Notes: generated by a model from the letters alone, not told the origin. A stretch of 23,785 nt of DNA from Pseudomonadota bacterium (GCA_021847385.1 JAJZTV010000005.1:1-23785); one strand, 5' to 3'; shown: positions 1 to 7,627, counted from the stretch's first letter. A program made the numbers and translations.

Positions 1-399
1 ACCGGCCTGTCCAGCAACAACCGCTCCACGGCGATGGACTTGGCCAAACTCGTGGATGTGGCCTCGCGCCATTATCCGCTCATCCATGAAATCACCCGTA
101 CCGGCAGTTATGACGTCGAAGTGGCCGGCCGCAAGCATATGCGGCAGATTGCGTACATGAACACCAATGCCCTGACCCGCAACAAGGATTGGGACATCGG
201 TATCTCCAAGACCGGCTATATCAGCGAGGCTGGCCATTGCCTGGTGATGCAGACCCGCATCGCCGGCCAGAAGATGGTGATCGTGCTGCTCGATTCCTGG
301 GGCAAGTGGTCGCGCATCGGCGATGCCCAGCGGATCAAGCGCTGGATCGAGAACGGCGGGGCCGAGCGCGTGGCTAGCCGCGCCGGCAGGACGACTTGA
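1..399 (+). CDS. pbpG: D-alanyl-D-alanine endopeptidase (PBP7-type), C-terminal part
   Basis: Partial gene: the reading frame is open from base 1, so the N-terminal half with the catalytic SxxK serine lies outside the window. The visible part reads TGLSSNNRSTAMDLAKL and contains the third penicillin-binding active-site motif, KTG, at 208-216 (context ISKTGYISEAGHCL), as in low-molecular-weight PBPs of the S11 peptidase family. The match to PBP7/PbpG rather than PBP5/6 rests on the KTGYISEAG context and on the protein ending about 60 residues after KTG, without the extra C-terminal domain and amphipathic anchor of PBP5. The family acts in the periplasm, cleaving D-Ala-meso-DAP cross-links during wall remodelling. 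It is followed at once by an intrinsic terminator, so it is not cotranscribed with the ccm genes. The family call is firm; choosing PBP7 over another S11 peptidase is less so. Confidence 0.82.
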   Translation, partial: TGLSSNNRSTAMDLAKLVDVASRHYPLIHEITRTGSYDVEVAGRKHMRQIAYMNTNALTRNKDWDIGISKTGYISEAGHCLVMQTRIAGQKMVIVLLDSWGKWSRIGDAQRIKRWIENGGAERVASRAGRTT

Positions 400-416
400 T
401 CGGAGATTCATCGGCA

Positions 417-450
417 AAACGGGCGGCTTGACCGCCCGTTTGCTTTTCTG
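417..450 (+). terminator. Intrinsic terminator after pbpG
   Basis: A perfect 10-bp inverted repeat (AAACGGGCGG at 417-426, CCGCCCGTTT at 432-441) with a 5-nt loop, followed by GCTTTTCTG. The GC-rich stem with flanking A/T pairs and a short T-run is a standard Rho-independent terminator. It separates pbpG from the ccm operon. Confidence 0.85.
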
Positions 451-555
451 CCGGCGATTTCGGGCGCTTTGTCGGATGGCGCCGCCCGATGTTTCCCGGT
501 ATCCTTGGCGGCCCTTGTTGGCGTCTTTCAACCCTTTTCAATTCAGCAACTTGGC

Positions 556-1200
556 ATGGATTCCCCACCGGTTTTGTCGGCACATGACCTCGCGTGCGCT
601 CGTGGCGACCGCAGCCTGTTCGTCGGTATGCACTTCGCGTTGGCGGCCGGCGAGTTGTTGATGGTGCAAGGCGGCAATGGCCAGGGCAAAACCAGCCTGC
701 TGCGCTTGCTCACCGGCTTGTCCAGTCCGGCGGCGGGTGAAGTGCAGTGGCGCGGCCGGGCGATCGGCCAAACCCGCGAGACCTTTCATCGCGACATGGC
801 CTATCTCGGCCACGCCAACGGCATCAAGGAAGACCTGACCCCGGTGGAGAATCTGCGCTTTCAGGCAGGACTGTCCGGTCATGCCTTCGATGAGCCCTTG
901 GCCGAGTCGACCCTGCGCAAATTGGGGCTGGCCCGCTGCCTCGATCTACCGGCGCGGGTGTTGTCCTTCGGACAGCGGCGCCGGGTGGCCCTGGCGGGCC
1001 TGCTCACGGCCGGTGCCCTGCTTTGGATTCTCGACGAGCCGTTGACCGGCTTGGATGTGCACGGGGTGGCCTTGGTCGAATCGATCCTGCGCGACCACTT
1101 GAATCGGGGCGGCCTGGTGGTGATGACCACGCACCAAGCGTTGACCCTCGACGGCGTGGCCGTGCGCACCTTGCAGGTCGGCCGGCAAGAGGACGCCTGA
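556..1200 (+). CDS. ccmA: Cytochrome c biogenesis ABC transporter ATP-binding protein CcmA
   Basis: ATPase subunit of the CcmABCD complex, which uses ATP to release holo-CcmE from CcmC/D for haem delivery to cytochromes c. In the 214-residue protein: Walker A GGNGQGKTS at about 39-47, the CcmA-type signature LSFGQRRRVAL from 136, Walker B LLWILDEP at 155-162 and the switch histidine H193 in MTTHQ. The frame is open further upstream to an ATG at 469. The ATG at 556 is preferred because homology-like sequence begins just after it and the length then fits the family (about 205-215 residues). No strong Shine-Dalgarno is visible before 556. A weak promoter-like pair (TTGTTG at 515, TTCAAT at 537) lies upstream but is not convincing. 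First gene of the ccm operon; ccmB begins one base after its stop. Confidence 0.95.
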   Translation: MDSPPVLSAHDLACARGDRSLFVGMHFALAAGELLMVQGGNGQGKTSLLRLLTGLSSPAAGEVQWRGRAIGQTRETFHRDMAYLGHANGIKEDLTPVENLRFQAGLSGHAFDEPLAESTLRKLGLARCLDLPARVLSFGQRRRVALAGLLTAGALLWILDEPLTGLDVHGVALVESILRDHLNRGGLVVMTTHQALTLDGVAVRTLQVGRQEDA

Positions 1201-1201
1201 G

Positions 1202-1870
1202 ATGCTGGGCTTCCTGCTGACAGTAATCCGCCGCGATCTGCTACTGGCCGCGCGCCGGCGCGGCGATTGGCTGACCGCGCAGTTCTTCTTCGTCATGGTG
1301 GTCAGCCTGTTTCCGCTCGGCATCGGGCCGGAACCGGAGTTGCTGAAACGCATCGCGCCCGGCGTGGTCTGGGTCGCCGCCACCCTGGCCTCGTTGCTGT
1401 CGTTGCCGCGGTTGTTCGCCGACGACCACCGCGACGGCAGCCTGGAACAGATGCTGCTGTCGCCCGAGCCCGCGGTGTTGTTGGCCTTAGGTAAGGCGGT
1501 TGCCCACTGGCTGATCTATGGCATCCCGCTCCTGATCGTGGCGCCTGTGCTCGGCATCCAGTTCGCGTTGCCGGCCGAGGCGATCGGTGTGCTGGTGCTG
1601 TCGCTGGCGCTCGGCACGCCGATCTTGTCGCTGCTCGGCGCGGTCGGCGCGGCCTTGACCCTGGGCCTGCGCGGTGGCGGCGTGTTGTTGACCTTGTTGA
1701 TCCTGCCGCTCTATGTGCCGGCCCTGATCTTCGGTGCCGGCGCGGTCGATGCGATGTTGGCGGGAACTGGAGCCGAGGCGAACCTGTCTTTGCTGGGGGC
1801 GTTTTTCGTGCTGTCTTTGATCGTGGCGCCGTGGATATCCGCGGCAGCGCTAAGGGTTTCGATGGAATGA
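1202..1870 (+). CDS. ccmB: Haem exporter / cytochrome c biogenesis membrane protein CcmB
   Basis: 222-residue integral membrane subunit that pairs with CcmA. The sequence is typical CcmB: a short basic N-terminus (LTVIRRDLLLAARRRGDW), then about six hydrophobic segments, with the family-like stretch LFADDHRDGSLEQMLLSP near residues 74-91 and P-rich transmembrane segments such as LPLYVPALIFGAG. The start ATG lies one nucleotide after the ccmA stop, and the stop overlaps the ccmC start as ATGA, so the three are almost certainly translationally coupled. The length matches E. coli CcmB (about 220 residues). Nothing looks broken. Confidence 0.93.
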   Translation: MLGFLLTVIRRDLLLAARRRGDWLTAQFFFVMVVSLFPLGIGPEPELLKRIAPGVVWVAATLASLLSLPRLFADDHRDGSLEQMLLSPEPAVLLALGKAVAHWLIYGIPLLIVAPVLGIQFALPAEAIGVLVLSLALGTPILSLLGAVGAALTLGLRGGGVLLTLLILPLYVPALIFGAGAVDAMLAGTGAEANLSLLGAFFVLSLIVAPWISAAALRVSME

Positions 1871-2601
1871 GCATCAACTGGTACAAGTATTCGGCGCCGG
1901 CCACCTTCTATGGCCTGGCCGGTCGGCTCGTCCCCTGGTTCGGCGGGGCCGCGGCGAGTCTTACCGTCATCGGCCTCTATCTGAGTTTCTTCGTCGCGCC
2001 GACCGATTTCCAGCAGGGTGAGGCCTACCGGGTGATCTTCATCCACGTGCCGGCGGCCTGGATGTCCATGTTCATCTATCTGGTCATGGCCGCTTGGGCC
2101 GCCGTCGGCCTGGCCTTCAACACCCGGCTGTCGTTCATGATGGCCCGCGCCCTGGCGCCGACCGGCGCGATGTTCACCTTCGTCGCGCTGTGGACCGGCG
2201 CCTTTTGGGGCAAGCCGATGTGGGGCGCCTGGTGGGTGTGGGACGCCCGGTTGACCTCCGAGCTGATCCTGCTCTTCCTCTATGTCGGCATCATGGCCCT
2301 GTGGGCGGCGATCGACGACCCGCGCCGCGGTGACAAGGCCGGCGCCCTGTTGGCGCTGATCGGCGCGATCAACGTGCCGATCATTTATTTCTCGGTGAAG
2401 TGGTGGAACACGCTGCACCAGGGGTCGTCGATCAAGCCGAGCGGCACCAGCATGGACGAGGTGATGTTGGCCGGCATGGTGGTCATGGCCATCGCCGCCT
2501 GGTTCTACACCATCGCCGTGGTCTTCGTCCGGGTGCGCCGCATCATCCTCGAGCGCGAACGCCACACCGAGTGGGTCAAGCACGTGTTGGAGGGGGCATG
2601 A
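1867..2601 (+). CDS. ccmC: Haem lyase / haem handling protein CcmC
   Basis: Inner-membrane protein that presents periplasmic haem to CcmE. Starting at the ATG that overlaps the ccmB stop (ATGA at 1867-1870), the protein has 244 residues. The tryptophan-rich WWD motif runs from about 114 to 130 (WGKPMWGAWWVWDARLT). The two external haem-ligand histidines fall at H60 (IFIHVPAAW) and H184 (WWNTLHQGSS), the same numbers as in E. coli CcmC, which supports this start. An ATG at 1831 is in frame but would put the start inside the ccmB membrane domain. About six membrane segments are visible. Downstream ccmD overlaps the stop codon. Confidence 0.96.
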   Translation: MSINWYKYSAPATFYGLAGRLVPWFGGAAASLTVIGLYLSFFVAPTDFQQGEAYRVIFIHVPAAWMSMFIYLVMAAWAAVGLAFNTRLSFMMARALAPTGAMFTFVALWTGAFWGKPMWGAWWVWDARLTSELILLFLYVGIMALWAAIDDPRRGDKAGALLALIGAINVPIIYFSVKWWNTLHQGSSIKPSGTSMDEVMLAGMVVMAIAAWFYTIAVVFVRVRRIILERERHTEWVKHVLEGA

Positions 2602-2774
2602 TGGAGTGGGGCAGCTGGAGTGCTTTCTGGGCCATGGGCGGTTACGGCCTTTACGTCTGGGGTTCGTTCGCGATGACCGCGCTGGCGATCGCGGTCGAAG
2701 TGGTGCAATTGCGCCAGGCCGGACGGCAGACGCTGCAACAACTCAAGCGACTGAATAAATGGGAATCTGAATGA
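2598..2774 (+). CDS. ccmD: Haem exporter accessory protein CcmD
   Basis: Small one-pass inner-membrane protein (57-58 residues) that stabilises CcmABC-CcmE and is needed to release holo-CcmE. One hydrophobic helix (ALAIAVEVVQL region) preceded by an aromatic, glycine-rich segment (WAMGGYGLYVWGSFAMTAL) and followed by a basic, Gln/Arg-rich cytoplasmic tail (RQAGRQTLQQLKRLNKW) is the characteristic CcmD pattern. Two adjacent ATGs (2598 and 2601) are possible. The first overlaps the ccmC stop; the second has better spacing from the GGAGGGGG at 2589-2596. Its stop overlaps the ccmE start. Confidence 0.92.
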   Translation: MMEWGSWSAFWAMGGYGLYVWGSFAMTALAIAVEVVQLRQAGRQTLQQLKRLNKWESE

Positions 2775-3220
2775 AATCGCGTCACAAGAAACTGCTCGCC
2801 ATCGGCTTGGCCGTCGCCGGCCTCGCCATCGTCGCCGCCCTGGTGCTCAACGCCTTCCAGTCCAACCTGGTGTTCTTCTTCTCGCCCTCGCAGGTGGCGG
2901 CAGGCGAGGCGCCGAGCGGCCGCGCCTTCCGTATCGGTGGCCTGGTCGAGGCGGGCAGTTTGAGGCGCGAGGCCGACGGCCTGACCGTGCACTTCGTGGT
3001 GACCGATACGGCCAAGACCATTCCGGTGACCTACAAGGGCATCTTGCCCGACCTGTTCAAGGAGGGCAAAGGCACCGTGGCCGAGGGGACCTTGGGTGCA
3101 GATGGCGTGTTCACCGCGACCCAGGTGCTCGCCAAGCACGATGAAAATTACATGCCCCCCGAGGCGGCACATGCCCTGGAACAGGCCCAGAAGGCTCAAA
3201 AAACTGTGGTGCCGCAATGA
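2771..3220 (+). CDS. ccmE: Haem chaperone CcmE
   Basis: Periplasmic, membrane-anchored haem chaperone that binds haem covalently through a histidine. The 149-residue protein has a short basic N-terminus, one hydrophobic anchor (about 8-27), an OB-fold-like beta domain with the usual GxVxxGSLRR-type strand (RIGGLVEAGSLRR), and the haem site LAKHDENYMPP with H123 and Y127, matching H130/Y134 of E. coli. A flexible Ala/Gln/Lys tail (EAAHALEQAQKAQK) follows. Start and stop both sit in ATGA overlaps, with ccmD upstream and with a 48-codon ORF downstream. That ORF repeats the tail of this protein. Confidence 0.96.
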   Translation: MKSRHKKLLAIGLAVAGLAIVAALVLNAFQSNLVFFFSPSQVAAGEAPSGRAFRIGGLVEAGSLRREADGLTVHFVVTDTAKTIPVTYKGILPDLFKEGKGTVAEGTLGADGVFTATQVLAKHDENYMPPEAAHALEQAQKAQKTVVPQ

Positions 3221-3363
3221 GCCAAAGGCATGTAATTTCGGTGAAGGCTAACATCGGCACTGCCGATGTTAAGCGAAGCGGCCGTAGCCAAAGTTACATG
3301 CCGTTCGAGGCGGCGCATGCGTTAGCGCAGGCGCAAAAAGCCCAGAAAACCCTGGCGCAATAG
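3217..3363 (+). CDS. Putative 48-residue ORF carrying a second copy of the CcmE C-terminal tail
   Basis: The ATG at 3217 overlaps the ccmE stop (ATGA), the frame runs to TAG at 3361-3363, and ccmF starts 12 bases later behind GAGGAA. The last 24 residues, SYMPFEAAHALAQAQKAQK followed by TLAQ, closely match the CcmE tail NYMPPEAAHALEQAQKAQK followed by TVVPQ; I count about 18 identities over the aligned stretch. Many of the DNA differences fall at silent third positions (for example CCC/CCG, GCA/GCG, CAG/CAA, AAG/AAA, ACT/ACC), the mark of sequence that diverged while coding. The haem-binding His is not included. The first 24 residues (rich in K, R and S) come from the palindromic insert and resemble nothing I know. 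It could be a translated small protein, or a relic left when ccmE was recombined or interrupted. Function unknown. Confidence 0.4.
   Translation: MSQRHVISVKANIGTADVKRSGRSQSYMPFEAAHALAQAQKAQKTLAQ
3227..3302. repeat. Nested inverted repeats between ccmE and ccmF
   Basis: Inner palindrome: TAACATCGGC at 3249-3258 and GCCGATGTTA at 3262-3271, a perfect 10-bp stem with a 3-nt loop. Outer arms: GGCATGTAATTT at 3227-3238 and AAAGTTACATGCC at 3290-3302, complementary except for one extra base. AGCCAAAG occurs as a direct repeat at 3220-3227 and 3286-3293. The outer left arm is also the exact reverse complement of a stretch in the ccmE haem-site region (AAATTACATGCC). The whole folds into one long hairpin in the ccm mRNA. 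It may be a small palindromic insertion or the scar of a duplication. Confidence 0.6.
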
Positions 3364-3375
3364 AGAGGAAATTCC

Positions 3376-5358
3376 ATGATCCCCGAACTCGGCCATTTCG
3401 CCTTGATCGTCGCCCTGTTGCTAGCCCTGACGCAAGGCATCCTACCCATCGTCGGCGCCCATCGCGGCAATGCCGCCTTCATGGCCGTGGCCCGGCCGGC
3501 GGCGCAGGCGCAGTTCGCCTTCGTCGCGCTGGCCTTCGGTTGTTTGGCCTATGCCTTCCTGACCAACGATTTCTCGGTCGAGAACGTCGCGCGCAACTCG
3601 TTCTCGCAGTTGCCGGAGATCTATCGCTTCACCGCCACCTGGGGTTCGCACGAGGGCTCGCTGTTGCTCTGGGCCTTGATCCTCGGCGTGTGGACCACGG
3701 CGGTGACGGTGTTCTCCAAGCACCTGCCGGACGACATGGCCGCACGTGTGATCGGTGTGATGGGCCTGATCAGCAGCGGCTTCCTCGCCTTCCTATTGGC
3801 CACGTCCAACCCCTTCCTGCGCCTGGTGCCGGCGGCGGCCGAGGGCAACGACATGAACCCGCTGCTGCAGGACCCGGGCATGGTGGTGCATCCGCCCATG
3901 TTGTACATGGGCTATGTTGGCTTCTCGGTCGCCTTCGCCTTCGCCATCGCCGCGCTGCTCTCGGGCAAGCTCGACGCCGCCTGGGCGCGCTGGTCGCGGC
4001 CGTGGACCACGGTGGCCTGGACCTTCCTCACCGTCGGCATCGCGCTCGGCAGCTGGTGGGCCTATTACGAACTGGGCTGGGGCGGCTGGTGGTTCTGGGA
4101 CCCGACCGAGAACGCCTCGTTCATGCCCTGGCTGGCGGGCACCGCCTTGATCCATTCGCTCGCGGTCACCGAAAAACGCGGCGCCTTCAAGAGCTGGACC
4201 GTGCTGCTCGCGATCGCGGCGTTCTCGCTGTCTTTGCTCGGTACCTTCCTGGTCCGCTCCGGCGTGCTGTCCTCGGTCCATGCCTTCGCCACCGACCCGG
4301 CACGCGGTGTGTTCATCCTCGGCTTTCTCGGTGTGGTCATCGGCGGCTCGCTATTGCTCTATGCCTGGCGTGCGCCGCGCTTGATGGCCGGCGGTCCGTT
4401 CACCTGGTTCTCGCGCGAGTCGCTGCTGCTCGCCAACAACGTGTTGTTGATCGCGGCCATGGGCTCGGTGCTGCTCGGCACCTTGTATCCCTTATTCATC
4501 GATGCGTTGAACATGGGCAAGATCTCGGTCGGCCCGCCCTACTTCAATGCGGTGTTCGTGCCCTTGATCACGCCGGCCTTGTTCCTGGTCGGCATCGGCC
4601 CGCTGGCCCGCTGGAAGCAGGCCAGCCTGCCCGCGCTGGCGCAGCGACTGAAGTGGGCCTTCGTCGTCGCGCTGGCAACCGCCGCGTTGCTGCCGCTGAC
4701 CCTGAAGGGCTTCAGCTTCACGGCCAGCCTAGGTCTGTTCCTGGTTTTGTGGATCGTGTTTACCGTAGCCATCGGCTTCGCCGATCGCGTGCAGCATGGC
4801 GAGGGTGGCCTGGGGGCACGGCTCAAGGCCTTGCCGCGCGCGTTCTGGGGCATGCAGTTGGCCCATTTCGGCCTGGCCGTGGCGGTGTGTGGCGCGACCG
4901 TGGTGTCGCACTTCCAGGCCGACCGCGACGTGCGCATGAACATCGGCGACTACGTCGAGCTGGCCGGCTATCGTTTCACCTTCCAGGGCGCCACCCCGGT
5001 GCCCGGTCCGAACTACCAGGCCATGCGCGGCCGGGTCGAGGTCAGCCGCGGTGGCCAGAAGCAATTCGTGCTTGAGCCGGAAAAGCGCAGCTACAACGCC
5101 TCCGGCATGCCGATGACCGAGGCGGCCATCCACTACAACCTGCTGCGCGACGTCTACGTCTCGCTCGGCGAACCCTTGGCCAATGGCGCCTGGAGCGTAC
5201 GGGTCTACTACAAGCCCTTCGTCGATTGGCTGTGGCTCGGCGGCTTGTTCCTGGCCCTCGGTGGCGTGCTGGCCGCTTCCGACCGGCGCTATCGCATCGC
5301 GCTGAAAAAGGCGGCGCCGCCGGCCCCAGCGACCGCCGCCGGAGGAGCCAAGGCATGA
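3376..5358 (+). CDS. ccmF: Cytochrome c haem lyase subunit CcmF
   Basis: 660-residue inner-membrane core of the CcmFHI haem ligation complex, which takes haem from CcmE and joins it to CXXCH apocytochromes. Features in order: many membrane segments; the conserved TATWGSHEGSLLLW region (about 87-99); VHPPMLYMGYVG with H172; the WWD tryptophan motif from about 234 to 253 (GWGGWWFWDPTENASFMPW); and histidines H260 and H302 near the second periplasmic face. The long C-terminal periplasmic region ends in a last membrane helix and an Ala-rich tail. Length agrees with the family (about 650 residues). The start at 3376 is supported by AGAGGAA at 3363-3369, one of the few clear ribosome sites in the operon, needed because coupling to ccmE is broken by the preceding insert. 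Its stop overlaps ccmG. Confidence 0.97.
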   Translation: MIPELGHFALIVALLLALTQGILPIVGAHRGNAAFMAVARPAAQAQFAFVALAFGCLAYAFLTNDFSVENVARNSFSQLPEIYRFTATWGSHEGSLLLWALILGVWTTAVTVFSKHLPDDMAARVIGVMGLISSGFLAFLLATSNPFLRLVPAAAEGNDMNPLLQDPGMVVHPPMLYMGYVGFSVAFAFAIAALLSGKLDAAWARWSRPWTTVAWTFLTVGIALGSWWAYYELGWGGWWFWDPTENASFMPWLAGTALIHSLAVTEKRGAFKSWTVLLAIAAFSLSLLGTFLVRSGVLSSVHAFATDPARGVFILGFLGVVIGGSLLLYAWRAPRLMAGGPFTWFSRESLLLANNVLLIAAMGSVLLGTLYPLFIDALNMGKISVGPPYFNAVFVPLITPALFLVGIGPLARWKQASLPALAQRLKWAFVVALATAALLPLTLKGFSFTASLGLFLVLWIVFTVAIGFADRVQHGEGGLGARLKALPRAFWGMQLAHFGLAVAVCGATVVSHFQADRDVRMNIGDYVELAGYRFTFQGATPVPGPNYQAMRGRVEVSRGGQKQFVLEPEKRSYNASGMPMTEAAIHYNLLRDVYVSLGEPLANGAWSVRVYYKPFVDWLWLGGLFLALGGVLAASDRRYRIALKKAAPPAPATAAGGAKA

Positions 5359-5876
5359 AGCGTTTCATCCCGTTCATCGTCTTCGCGGTACTGGCTACGT
5401 TTTTCTATGTCGGCCTGTCGCGCAATCCGCGCGAGGTGCCGTCGCCCTTCATCGGCAAGCCGGCCCCGGCCTTCGCCCAGCCGCAACTGTTCGAGCCGGC
5501 CAAGACCTTCTCGCCGAAGGACATGCAGGGCCAAGTCTGGCTGTTCAACGTCTGGGCCTCGTGGTGCGTGTCCTGCCGCGACGAGCACCCCTATCTGGTC
5601 GAGTTGGCGAAGGCCAAGCGCTTGCCTATCGTCGGCCTCAACTACAAGGACAAGCCGGAAGAGGCCAAGGCCTGGTTGGCGCAACTGGGCAACCCCTACA
5701 GTCTGGCGGTGGTCGACCCCGAAGGCCGGGTCGGCATCGACTATGGTGTCTACGGTGTGCCCGAGACCTATCTGATCGACCGCGCCGGTGTCATTCGCTA
5801 CAAGCAGACCGGGCCGGTAACGCCGCAGGTTTGGCAAGAAAAGTTCGAGCCCTTGTTGAAGGAGTTGGGCGTATGA
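5355..5876 (+). CDS. ccmG: Thiol:disulfide interchange protein CcmG (DsbE)
   Basis: 173-residue membrane-tethered periplasmic thioredoxin that reduces the CcmH or apocytochrome disulfide before haem attachment. It has an N-terminal uncleaved anchor (about 4-20), a thioredoxin fold with the redox pair WCVSC (C71, C74), the acidic-site context typical of CcmG after it (RDEHPYLVELA), and the cis-proline loop YGVYGVPETYLID, whose GVPE is the CcmG hallmark. The ATG at 5355 overlaps the ccmF stop. Electrons are expected from DsbD, whose gene is at the other end of this window on the minus strand. Confidence 0.96.
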   Translation: MKRFIPFIVFAVLATFFYVGLSRNPREVPSPFIGKPAPAFAQPQLFEPAKTFSPKDMQGQVWLFNVWASWCVSCRDEHPYLVELAKAKRLPIVGLNYKDKPEEAKAWLAQLGNPYSLAVVDPEGRVGIDYGVYGVPETYLIDRAGVIRYKQTGPVTPQVWQEKFEPLLKELGV

Positions 5877-6340
5877 CCATGCGATTTTCATCCATCGTGT
5901 TTTGCGCCCTGTTGTCTTGCCAAGCATTTGCCGGCGAGGCCGTGCCCAATGCCGAAGACCCGGTGATCGAGCAGCGGATGAACAAGCTGGCCGAAGACCT
6001 GCGCTGCCTGGTTTGCCAGAACGAATCGCTGGCCGGCTCGCGCGCCGATCTGGCGGCCGATTTGCGCCGCGAGATCCGCGAGCAGATGCATGCGGGCAAG
6101 AGCGACAAAGAGGTGGTGGCCTACCTGACCAACCGCTACGGCGATTTCGTGCTGTACAAACCGCCGTTCAAACCGGTGACCTTCCTGCTGTGGCTGGGGC
6201 CGGCGCTGTTCCTCGCCGTCGGCGGCGTCATTTGGTTCTTCACGCTGCGCCGCCGGCGCAACCTGGCCACACCGCAAATCAGCGAAGCCGCCCGCCAACA
6301 GGCCGCCAAGCTCTTGGCAGAAGAAGAGGATAAACAATGA
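5873..6340 (+). CDS. ccmH: Cytochrome c maturation thiol oxidoreductase CcmH (CcmL type)
   Basis: 155-residue periplasmic protein with a signal sequence (MRFSSIVFCALLSCQAFA), the catalytic LRCLVCQNESL motif (C45, C48), a three-helix domain (RADLAADLRREIREQM, then VVAYLTNRYGDFVLYKPPF), and a C-terminal membrane helix followed by a basic stretch. It is the short CcmH, without the fused TPR half found in E. coli; that half is the separate ccmI gene here. The ATG at 5873 overlaps the ccmG stop and has GGAG eight bases upstream. A second ATG two codons later is also possible. Confidence 0.95.
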   Translation: MTMRFSSIVFCALLSCQAFAGEAVPNAEDPVIEQRMNKLAEDLRCLVCQNESLAGSRADLAADLRREIREQMHAGKSDKEVVAYLTNRYGDFVLYKPPFKPVTFLLWLGPALFLAVGGVIWFFTLRRRRNLATPQISEAARQQAAKLLAEEEDKQ

Positions 6341-7548
6341 GCATGCATTGGACTGTCGGCGCGTTTTGGGCGCTGGCTTTCGTGTTGGCGGCTGGCGCCG
6401 CCGTGCTGGTGATGCGGCCGCTGCTGCGCGGCCGCAGCCAGGGCGATGCGGCCGAGCGCAAGCGGATCAATATTGCGGTCTATCGCGATCAACTGCACGA
6501 ACTCGAGGCCGATTTCCGCAACGGTCTGGTCGGCGACGACCAGTACGCCAGCACCAAGGCCGAGCTGGAAGTGCGCTTGGCCGAAGATGCCTTGCAGGAA
6601 ACGGCCGAACCGGCACCGGTCACGGCCGGCCGGTCGCGCTGGTTGGCCTATGGCTTGGGCTTGGCCATCCCGCTGGCCGCCTTCGGTCTGTATTTTGCCT
6701 TGGGCAACCCGCTTGCGATCCAGATCGCGGCCGAAGGGCCCGAGGGGCCGGCCAGCATCGAGGCCATGGTCCATGCCGCCGAGCAGAAGCTCAAGGCCAA
6801 CCCGAACGATGCGCGCGGCTGGTTCATGCTGGCGCGCACCTATGGCGCGTTGGGCCGCTGGCCGGAAGCGAAGCAGGCCTATCTCAAGGCCAGCGCGCTG
6901 GTGCCGGGCGAGGCTGCCGTTTGGTCCGGCCTGGCCGAGGCCGGCGCGATGCTGCAACAGCGCACGCTCGACGGCGAGCCGATGCGCTTGGTGGCCAAGG
7001 CCCTGCAGCTCGACCCGAACGACCCCAAGGCCCACGAGCTGTCCGGCATCCAGGCCTTCCAGCAGAAGGACTACGCCAAGGCCGTGCGACATTGGCGCAC
7101 CTTGCTCGGCATGGCGCCGCCGAATTCGGACTACGTGGCCGAGCTGCGCCGCGCGATTCAAGAGGCGCGGCAATTGGCCGAGAAGGCCGGCAAGCCGATC
7201 GACCTCGGCCCGTCGATTCGCGGCCGAATCGAGCTGGCCGCCGCACTCAAGGCCAAGCTCAAGCCCGAGGCCGTGGTCTTCGTGTTCGCGCGGCCCATCG
7301 GCGGCCAGGGCATGCCGCTCGCGGCCATGCGCGTGCCGGCCGGCGACTTGCCGATCGACTTCGAGTTCGACGACACCACGACCTTGGGTGGCGCCAAGCT
7401 GTCGGACCAGAAGCAGGTGCAACTGGTCGCCCGCGTCGCCAACTCCGGCCAGCCCACGGCCGCCCCCGGCGACCTCGAAGGCCGGATCGAGAAGGTGGCC
7501 GTCGGCAACCACGCTATCAAGCTGGTGATCGACCGCGAACTGCATTAG
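6337..7548 (+). CDS. ccmI: Cytochrome c biogenesis TPR protein CcmI
   Basis: 403-residue membrane-anchored apocytochrome chaperone of the haem ligation complex. N-terminal helix (about 6-28), cytoplasmic-loop signature with RINIAVYRDQLHELEADFRNG (typical CcmI, about 45-65), a second membrane helix near 108-126, then TPR-type helices (ARGWFMLARTYGALGRWPEAKQAYLKA and following, about 155-270), and a beta-rich C-terminal domain of the kind that binds apocytochrome C-termini in full-length CcmI. Its start overlaps the ccmH stop as ATGA; it is the last gene of the operon and is followed by an intrinsic terminator. Confidence 0.93.
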   Translation: MSMHWTVGAFWALAFVLAAGAAVLVMRPLLRGRSQGDAAERKRINIAVYRDQLHELEADFRNGLVGDDQYASTKAELEVRLAEDALQETAEPAPVTAGRSRWLAYGLGLAIPLAAFGLYFALGNPLAIQIAAEGPEGPASIEAMVHAAEQKLKANPNDARGWFMLARTYGALGRWPEAKQAYLKASALVPGEAAVWSGLAEAGAMLQQRTLDGEPMRLVAKALQLDPNDPKAHELSGIQAFQQKDYAKAVRHWRTLLGMAPPNSDYVAELRRAIQEARQLAEKAGKPIDLGPSIRGRIELAAALKAKLKPEAVVFVFARPIGGQGMPLAAMRVPAGDLPIDFEFDDTTTLGGAKLSDQKQVQLVARVANSGQPTAAPGDLEGRIEKVAVGNHAIKLVIDRELH

Positions 7549-7570
7549 GCCGGTCAGCCACGCCAGCCAA

Positions 7571-7603
7571 GGCCGCGGCCCAGGGCTCGCGGCCTTTTTG
7601 TTT
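7571..7603 (+). terminator. Intrinsic terminator of the ccm operon
   Basis: GGCCGCG (7571-7577) and CGCGGCC (7588-7594) form a GC-only 7-bp stem around a 10-nt loop, directly followed by TTTTTGTTT. It lies 22 bases after the ccmI stop and ends the ccm transcript. Confidence 0.85.
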
Positions 7604-7627
7604 GTCCGGCCGCCAAGGCACTACAAT
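7598..7627 (+). promoter_or_regulatory. Possible promoter for the polyphosphate:AMP phosphotransferase gene
   Basis: TTGTTT (7598-7603) and TACAAT (7622-7627) are separated by 18 bases and lie about 30 bases before the gene start. The -35-like box falls in the T-run of the preceding terminator. The -10 box is good, the -35 box weak; assigned by eye only. Confidence 0.35.

Noticed and set aside
6136..7545. Long minus-strand frame opposite ccmI and the end of ccmH
   Set aside because: Shadow of conserved plus-strand genes; composition is typical of antisense GC-rich DNA.
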